From the NCBI GenBank assembly GCA_016875755.1, contig VGOX01000096.1, forward strand, positions 1-7,503: a DNA stretch of 7,503 nucleotides, read 5' to 3'. This document shows positions 1 through 3,555 of this stretch, one piece after another. The DNA comes from Chloroflexota bacterium. Its GTDB lineage: Bacteria > Chloroflexota > Anaerolineae > Anaerolineales > Villigracilaceae. Positions within the stretch are counted from its first letter, which is position 1. The number at the start of each line of letters is the position of its first letter. The notes beneath the pieces were generated by a model that saw only the letters and a program-made list of their open reading frames with translations, made no database searches and was not told the origin of the DNA. The position numbers and the translations under genes are program-made.

Positions 1-1
1 T

Positions 2-67
2 CTCGACGACTTCGAAAAAAGAATTCAGCAACTTCACATTTACCCGCTGGTCACCTGGCGCGATTAG
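2..67 (+). CDS. C-terminal fragment of an unidentified protein (5' end outside window)
   Basis: Reading from base 2, 21 sense codons end at a TAG at 65-67. The encoded tail begins LDDFEKRIQQLHIYP and ends LVTWRD. It looks like an ordinary soluble protein end, with mixed charged and hydrophobic residues and no rare-codon cluster. The other two plus frames give less protein-like sequence, and the minus frames are broken by stops here. The gene would converge on the small minus-strand ORF that ends at 95, leaving 27 nt between them. I see no terminator hairpin in that gap. The fragment is too short to assign a family, and it could be a chance reading frame. Confidence 0.45.
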   Translation, partial: LDDFEKRIQQLHIYPLVTWRD

Positions 68-94
68 CTAAAATCCCTCCTTCAACTCCTTCCC

Positions 95-229
95 CTACTT
101 TATGTTAGCGGAAACTAAAGAATAAGTAACCCCTTGAAACAGCAGGGAGCCAAAGATCATTTGAATCGCGCTTTTGATGTTGAAGTCGGTGTAATACAGG
201 GTCTTGAAGGTTGGGGTTGGGTTATCCAT
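95..229 (-). CDS. Small hypothetical protein, 44 aa, translationally coupled to the ProRS-like gene
   Basis: The ATG at 229-227 lies inside the last codons of the ProRS-like gene, whose TAA is at 224-222, so the two overlap by 8 nt. The frame runs 44 codons to a TAG at 97-95. A Shine-Dalgarno AGAGG (243-239) sits 9 nt before the ATG, better than anything in front of the two upstream genes. The overlap and the SD point to translational coupling, with this as third gene of the minus-strand unit. The product starts MDNPTPTFKTLYYTDFNIKS. Its second half (residues 22-40, including MIFGSLLFQG) is fairly hydrophobic and could be one weak membrane helix. There are no cysteines and no recognisable domain. 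It could also be a chance ORF or a relic of a longer gene. I do not recognise the family. Confidence 0.5.
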   Translation of the reverse strand: MDNPTPTFKTLYYTDFNIKSAIQMIFGSLLFQGVTYSLVSANIK

Positions 230-1436
230 ATAAATTATCCTCTAAAAGTTCTGAAATATTATTAACATTAAGCAACCTGTCAAACGCAATCGCGCCCGCA
301 TTGGACGCGCGCCGCTTCAGTTCCACCATTCCATTTTGCAGCGCCTTTTCACCGACCGTGATTCGCAGAGGGCAGCCTATTAAGTCCGCGTCGTTGAATT
401 TTACGCCAGCGCGTTCGTCACGCGCATCGAACAACACCGCAATCCCCCCGCTTTGCAGCGCGATGTAAATTTCTTCGGCTTTGGCTTTGGTGTCCAGCGT
501 CTTGCCAGGCACATGCATCAGATACACATTGAATGGCGCGGCGGAGATGGGGAGGGTCAGCCCTTTATCATCGTGATGCGTTTCAGCTAGCGCAAGCAAG
601 ATATTTTTGAAATCAAACTCACTGCGCGTAGTCAGTTTTAGGGACGATTGGATGGTGAGCGGGTTTCCGCAATTCGCGCACGCTTCGCCATTTTGGGTCA
701 GCGCCAAATCCGTAACGATCTCGGCGGTGTAATCGCGCCCGTAATTCGTGTTCTTGAGATGATATTCCGCTTCGTTCGCGCCCGCCACCAAATTCTGCGA
801 GTGCGGGATGAGGTCGTCCACGACGATGAGCGCATCTTTCAAGCCGATCGGTGACGCAAACCCCGCCTCTGCACCTGACTTTTGAACTGCTTCTGCATCT
901 GCCAGTTTTATCTCCCCGACGGCGTTCCGCAGTTTGGCTTCGCTCAAGGTCATATCTCCGCGCACCACGACGAAGACGAATTTTCCGTCTGATATGCGGG
1001 TGAACATCAACGCCTTGGCGGTCTTTTCTTTAGGAATGTTCAAAAAATATGCCAATGCCTCAATCGTATGACATTCAGGCGTGAGAATTTTTTCGAACGG
1101 AAGTTCTTCTTCGCGGGGCAGGGGAGTCTTTTTGAACTGTGCCAGTTCCAAACGATTGGCATATCCGCACGATTCGCAGTGCGCGATTTCGACGTTACCC
1201 GTTTGGAGCGGGAAAAAAGTCTCATGGTCAGAGGCAACTGTCGGCAAGGAGAGACGCGGAATGAAATCCGCGTTTTCAGATGCCTTTTGCAAATGTGCAA
1301 TTGCCTGTTCGCCCAGCGGAAGCAGGTCATTTTCGCGGGTCAAATATCCCGCGCGGACAAGCCAGCCAAAGCCTTGCGTCCGCGCGTTGTTGGGGAACTC
1401 TCGTTGGGTTTGGATGTTGAGGTCGGTATATTTCAT
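222..1436 (-). CDS. Proline-tRNA ligase paralogue without synthetase core; probable trans-editing factor
   Basis: The protein has 404 aa against about 565-570 for bacterial ProRS. Residues 5-50 match the ProRS N-terminus (LVRAGYLTR, LPLGEQAI). The sequence then jumps to the region before the editing insert, with CESC at 87-90. Class II motifs 1 and 2 are missing, and the place of motif 3 reads EFDFKNILLALAE without its arginine. Residues about 120-240 are the YbaK-like INS editing domain. Residues expected for deacylation are present: Lys141 in KTAKAL, the GxxxP loop at 192-196, and His226 after AGANEAEY. A second pair CANC is at 253-256. Residues about 300-400 form the anticodon-binding domain (DARDERAGVKF, DADLIGCP). 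I infer that it binds tRNA(Pro) and removes wrongly attached amino acids in the cytoplasm but cannot charge tRNA. The start fits the family, but CCCC rather than a Shine-Dalgarno precedes the ATG. Automatic pipelines may name it proS. Confidence 0.85.
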   Translation of the reverse strand: MKYTDLNIQTQREFPNNARTQGFGWLVRAGYLTRENDLLPLGEQAIAHLQKASENADFIPRLSLPTVASDHETFFPLQTGNVEIAHCESCGYANRLELAQFKKTPLPREEELPFEKILTPECHTIEALAYFLNIPKEKTAKALMFTRISDGKFVFVVVRGDMTLSEAKLRNAVGEIKLADAEAVQKSGAEAGFASPIGLKDALIVVDDLIPHSQNLVAGANEAEYHLKNTNYGRDYTAEIVTDLALTQNGEACANCGNPLTIQSSLKLTTRSEFDFKNILLALAETHHDDKGLTLPISAAPFNVYLMHVPGKTLDTKAKAEEIYIALQSGGIAVLFDARDERAGVKFNDADLIGCPLRITVGEKALQNGMVELKRRASNAGAIAFDRLLNVNNISELLEDNLYG

Positions 1437-1446
1437 GGGGAAAATA

Positions 1447-1479
1447 TTGTAGGGACACAGCGCCGCTGTGTCCCTACAA
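1447..1479. repeat. Near-perfect 16-bp palindrome in the bactofilin/ProRS-like gap
   Basis: The arms TGTAGGGACACAGCG (1448-1462) and CGCTGTGTCCCTACA (1464-1478) are exact reverse complements around a single C at 1463. One more T-A pair (1447/1479) makes 16 bp. The element fills most of the 50-nt gap between the bactofilin stop and the ProRS-like start. On the minus transcript it would form a strong hairpin followed by TATTTTCCCC and then the ATG. It could therefore act as a weak terminator or attenuator, or protect the mRNA end. Its perfection and compactness also fit a dispersed genomic palindrome (REP or MITE type). Only one copy is in this window, so dispersal cannot be judged here. Confidence 0.85.
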
Positions 1480-1486
1480 ATGTGGG

Positions 1487-2014
1487 TTAATCTTCTGTTT
1501 TCTTTTTGCGCGGCAGGCGCTGCGTGTTGACAGGTGTGGCGGCAGTTTGCTCAGGGACTTGGATCGGCGTTTGCGCGATGACCTCTGCCTGGGCAGCTTC
1601 GGATGGTGTCGTTTCGGGAGCGGGTTCGAGATTTAGGTCAACAGACTCTTCCATGCGGATCTGTCCGCGCAGGAAGGCGCCTTCTTCGGTGACAAATGCG
1701 GTGGTGACCACGTCGCCCCACACACGCCCAGAAGCGCGGATTTCCAATTTTTGGGTGGTGATGTTGCCGCGCACCGCGCCCGCCACGATGACGGTGTTGG
1801 CGCGCACATTCTGGCAGGTCACGCGCCCCGTCTCGCCGACGACGAGCATGCCGCGCAGGGCAATCTCGCCCTCGAACGCGCCTTCGATGCGCACACCGCC
1901 CGAGCCGTTGATGGAGCCGTGCCAGATCACGCCAGAGCCGAGCACCGAGGTGATGCGTTCCACGGCTTGAACAGGCTGCGGAGTTTCAGTGGGAGTTGCA
2001 TTGCGTTTGAACAT
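1487..2014 (-). CDS. Bactofilin family (polymer-forming cytoskeletal) protein
   Basis: The 175-aa product has the bactofilin layout. A short disordered N-terminus (1-20) leads into a beta-helical core (about 20-122) built from rungs with regularly placed glycine and small hydrophobic residues, such as GSINGSGGVRIEGAFEGEI and VIVAGAVRGNI. The tail (about 123-175) is rich in Pro, Thr, Ala and Glu and ends with a basic patch, RLPRKKK. Bactofilins polymerise without nucleotide into filaments or patches, often at the inner membrane, and serve as scaffolds for shape, stalk or envelope proteins. The partner here cannot be told. There is no signal peptide. No clear Shine-Dalgarno precedes the ATG at 2014. 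Upstream on the minus strand lie only weak -10-like sequences (TATAAA at 2085-2080, TATACA at 2069-2064) without a convincing -35. The gene is first in a minus-strand unit with the ProRS-like gene. Confidence 0.9.
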   Translation of the reverse strand: MFKRNATPTETPQPVQAVERITSVLGSGVIWHGSINGSGGVRIEGAFEGEIALRGMLVVGETGRVTCQNVRANTVIVAGAVRGNITTQKLEIRASGRVWGDVVTTAFVTEEGAFLRGQIRMEESVDLNLEPAPETTPSEAAQAEVIAQTPIQVPEQTAATPVNTQRLPRKKKTED

Positions 2015-2112
2015 GAACGCAATTTTACCGTGAAAATGGAAAAGGGGCTTTTTGTCTCAAGATTGTATATAGACTTGCTTTTATACACATAAATCCATTT
2101 CAGTAGTGTAAT

Positions 2113-2141
2113 TGGACAATGTATATCGTGTTCAGTATAAT
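2113..2141 (+). promoter_or_regulatory. Sigma-70-type promoter upstream of the mobile-element cluster
   Basis: TGGACA (2113-2118, five of six matches to TTGACA) is separated by 17 nt from a perfect TATAAT (2136-2141). Transcription would begin near 2148 and run rightward through the MITE-like repeat into the IS. It faces away from the bactofilin gene. There is no ORF between it and the IS, so it now probably feeds the transposase. It may originally have driven another transcript. Confidence 0.55.
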
Positions 2142-2158
2142 AATGCTTCAGGCGGTAT

Positions 2159-2270
2159 TAAGTGGTCGGTTGAAAATTTTTAGAATTTGCTAGGAATTGC
2201 TATGCGGGGAGAGAACCCACCTCGCAATGATGGAGCAAGGGCCTTCTAATTTATTTCAACGAATTACTAA
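2159..2270. mobile_element. Probable MITE with IS630-like ends, abutting the IS
   Basis: This stretch of about 112 bp is an imperfect palindrome centred near 2214. The outer ends share TTA, GTTGAAA and TTAGAA blocks when one end is reverse complemented (left 2159-2185, right 2270-2244). At the exact centre TGCGGGG (2203-2209) pairs with CCTCGCA (2220-2226), with one G-U, around a 10-nt loop. The left end closely resembles the left end of the neighbouring IS: 15 of the first 17 bases agree between 2159-2175 and 2268-2284. It has no ORF. TA dinucleotides lie at both edges, and the right one is shared with the IS. The simplest reading is a non-autonomous relative mobilised by an IS630-type transposase. 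Boundaries are approximate. Confidence 0.55.
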
Positions 2271-2313
2271 GTAGTCGGTCGAAATAAATTATAAGACATG
2301 ATAGACTTTGGGC

Positions 2314-2877
2314 ATGCGAACGGAATATCAACTGAAGCCCAAAGAATTAGCCGAAATCGAAAAAGCGATCCGGCAAGACAAACGAGCAGAGGTCAAGCAG
2401 CGTGCCACGGTGATTCGGTTGTTGCATCTTGGTCACAAGCCCGAGGCGGTAGCTGCACAGCAAATGATAAGCGTGCCAACAGTGTACAACTGGCACAAAC
2501 TCTGGCGCGAGAAAGGCGTGGAAGGACTAGCGAACAAAGCACGTCCTGGCAGAAAGCCCAAAGCCACCGACGCCTATTGTCTGAAACTCGAAGAACTGCT
2601 GAGTAAAGAACCATCCGAATATGGGTATCGTTTTGCAATTTGGACATCCGATCGCTTGCGGGCTCATTTGGAGAAGGAAACAGGCATTCAGCTCAGCGAA
2701 GTTCGCTTTCGGGCATTGCTGAAGAAGAAAGGCTATCGGTATCGTCGTCCGAAGCATGACCTGAGCCATTTACAGGACAAGGTCGCCAAGAAAAAGGCAG
2801 AAAAACTGCTGGAAGAGATGAAAAAAAGAGCCTCCGAGACGATTTCGAACTCCTCTTTGTGGACGAAGTCAGCCTAG
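2314..2877 (+). CDS. IS630-family transposase, N-terminal DNA-binding part (frame 1 of 2)
   Basis: This part has 187 codons from ATG 2314. A TTG at 2308 is in frame but gives a less family-like start. Residues about 29-70 form a first helix-turn-helix (ATVIRLLHLGH, AVAAQQMISVPTVYNW), followed by a basic GRKPK linker (79-83). A second winged helix region follows (about 86-142, ending RFRALLKKKGYRYRR). These are the terminal-repeat binding domains of IS630 transposases. From residue 171 the frame turns into non-family sequence (SETISNSSLWTKSA) and stops at 2875-2877. The catalytic part continues in the -1 frame, and the switch most likely lies at A7 (2821-2827). The gene is therefore read through by slippage, or is a one-base-deletion mutant. 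Confidence 0.85.
   Translation: MRTEYQLKPKELAEIEKAIRQDKRAEVKQRATVIRLLHLGHKPEAVAAQQMISVPTVYNWHKLWREKGVEGLANKARPGRKPKATDAYCLKLEELLSKEPSEYGYRFAIWTSDRLRAHLEKETGIQLSEVRFRALLKKKGYRYRRPKHDLSHLQDKVAKKKAEKLLEEMKKRASETISNSSLWTKSA
2821..2828 (+). promoter_or_regulatory. Slippage run A7G at the transposase frame junction
   Basis: Seven A followed by G sit exactly where the two transposase frames must be joined. A -1 ribosomal shift or insertion of one A during transcription gives KKKSLRDDFELLFVDE and so restores the DDE domain. The frame grouping (ATG AAA AAA AGA) is not the classic A AAA AAG arrangement, which favours transcript slippage or a plain deletion from an A8 ancestor. Confidence 0.45.
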
Positions 2878-3368
2878 ATCTGGATGTTCCTTTGCATGCC
2901 TGCTGGATGAAACAGGGACAGCAGAAGATTGTTCCGGCTTTACAGCCTGGTACCAAGCAACATCGCCATATCTTTGGAGCGTATTCGTGGAAAACAGATC
3001 GGATTTCTTGGCGCTGTGCTGATTGGAAGAATAGCCAGACGTTTTTGGAGTTTGTTGAGTATTTGTTGGTTGAATGTTATCCAACTGGACGCATTGTTTT
3101 GGTCATGGACAATGTTTCATATCATAAAAGCGCTTCTGTTCTGGCGGCTTTATCGTTATTCGAACATCGTCTTTTGGTGATTTGGCTGCCTCCTTATTCT
3201 CCAGAATTGAACTTGATTGAACGCTATTGGAAACACTTGAAAGAACTTGCTTGCGTGAATAAACTGCACGACTCAATTGAGGATGTTCTTGCTTCTACTG
3301 AATATATGCTGTCTCAACAGAACGACCCAACCAGCATTTTCAGAATGTCTTTCTCTAAACTATTATGA
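2826..3368 (+). CDS. IS630-family transposase, C-terminal DDE catalytic part (frame 2 of 2)
   Basis: In the -1 frame relative to the upstream part, family sequence is already present at about 2841 (DDFELLFVDE), before the GTG at 2859. The part is therefore meant to be fused rather than started separately. The RNase-H-like core shows the acidic triad. The first Asp is in FVDEV, the second in VLVMDNVSYH, and the Glu in NLIERYWKHLKE, with 36 residues between the second Asp and the Glu. The family signature WLPPYSPELNLIE is intact. Combined with the first part the transposase would have about 350 residues, normal for IS630. The product cuts and rejoins DNA at TA targets. No catalytic residue is missing, so activity would hinge only on crossing the frame junction. 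Confidence 0.85.
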   Translation, partial: KSLRDDFELLFVDEVSLDLDVPLHACWMKQGQQKIVPALQPGTKQHRHIFGAYSWKTDRISWRCADWKNSQTFLEFVEYLLVECYPTGRIVLVMDNVSYHKSASVLAALSLFEHRLLVIWLPPYSPELNLIERYWKHLKELACVNKLHDSIEDVLASTEYMLSQQNDPTSIFRMSFSKLL

Positions 3369-3375
3369 ACGACTA

Positions 3376-3394
3376 CTTAGAAGTTGGTCGAATT
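3376..3394 (+). repeat. Extra IS-left-end-like sequence outside the right IS boundary
   Basis: Bases 3376-3394 agree with the left-end region 2267-2285 at 15 of 19 positions without gaps, in the same orientation. Two outward-facing end-like sequences therefore meet at 3378-3379. No matching inverted partner is visible before the secA gene. It may be the relic of another element or of the insertion target. Confidence 0.5.
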
Positions 3395-3453
3395 GCTTAT
3401 TGGTGCGTCAGTGGCCTGGTGGGGATAGCTGATGCAAAAAGGGGTTCTTGGGG
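3380..3453. other. Non-coding segment between IS and terminator, with blocks complementary to the MITE-like repeat
   Basis: No ORF with coding character is seen. Several short blocks here are complementary, in consistent order, to blocks left of the IS. They are TTGCT (3393-3397) with 2234-2238, TGCG (3404-3407) with 2223-2226, GGTGGG (3418-3423) with 2216-2221, ATAGC (3425-3429) with 2199-2203, and GCAAA (3434-3438) with 2186-2190. This suggests that the two IS flanks once formed a long irregular hairpin or are related repeats. Confidence 0.35.
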
Positions 3454-3488
3454 TACGCGCCGGGCTGGGGGTCCGGCGTGTAGTTTTT
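3454..3488 (+). terminator. Intrinsic terminator upstream of secA
   Basis: TACGCGCCGG (3454-3463) pairs with CCGGCGTGTA (3473-3482) over 10 bp with one G-U, around a 9-nt loop. TTTTT follows at 3484-3488. It lies before the secA promoter, so it ends transcripts arriving from the left (transposase, or a lost upstream transcript) and insulates secA. No intact gene directly precedes it other than the IS. Confidence 0.8.
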
Positions 3489-3524
3489 AATGGAAGTATT
3501 CTTACATTTCTCCAATCTTCTGCG

Positions 3525-3533
3525 TGCTATAAT
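3525..3533 (+). promoter_or_regulatory. Extended -10 promoter of secA
   Basis: TGCTATAAT (3525-3533) is a perfect extended -10 element. No good -35 lies at normal spacing. CTTACA at 3501-3506 would need a 21-nt spacer, so the TG extension probably compensates. The expected start near 3540 gives a leader of only about 15 nt that holds the Shine-Dalgarno. Confidence 0.75.
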
Positions 3534-3544
3534 CCTTTCCTTGA

Positions 3545-3549
3545 AAGGG
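3545..3549 (+). promoter_or_regulatory. Shine-Dalgarno of secA
   Basis: AAGGG at 3545-3549 lies 6 nt before the ATG at 3556 and fixes the secA start. This fits the normal SecA N-terminus MLKNFVKLFSGD. Confidence 0.8.
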
Positions 3550-3555
3550 ATTTAA

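Larger units (their letters stand above)
2268..3379 (+). mobile_element. IS630-family insertion sequence, about 1.11 kb
   Basis: The element is bounded by TA at 2268-2269 and 3378-3379, the target duplication expected for the IS630/Tc1-mariner group. Just inside, the left end reads AGTAGTCGGTC (2270-2280), and the right end read on the minus strand is AGTAGTCGTTC (3377-3367). That gives 10 of 11 matches, with weaker similarity further in. The transposase fills the element, and its stop codon (3366-3368) falls inside the right repeat, leaving no passenger genes. It sits between the divergent bactofilin and secA genes and points toward secA. Additional IS-end-like sequences lie directly outside both edges, so the exact left boundary is less certain than the right. 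Confidence 0.8.

Noticed and set aside
222..1436. A functional proline-tRNA ligase
   Set aside because: Class II motifs 1 and 2 are missing and motif 3 has lost its arginine, so aminoacylation is not expected.
1068..1490. Plus-strand frames of 120-140 codons opposite the ProRS-like gene
   Set aside because: They are antisense to a protein with clear domain matches and have no own ribosome site or domain.
2298..2606. A 102-codon plus-strand frame at the start of the IS
   Set aside because: It overlaps the transposase N-terminus in another frame and has no helix-turn-helix or family signature. The frame from 2314 does.
2148..3488. Firm assignment of the bracketed region as a 6S RNA gene
   Set aside because: The fold is built from short blocks across an IS, and part of the left flank is better explained as a palindromic mobile element. 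It is kept only as a testable idea.
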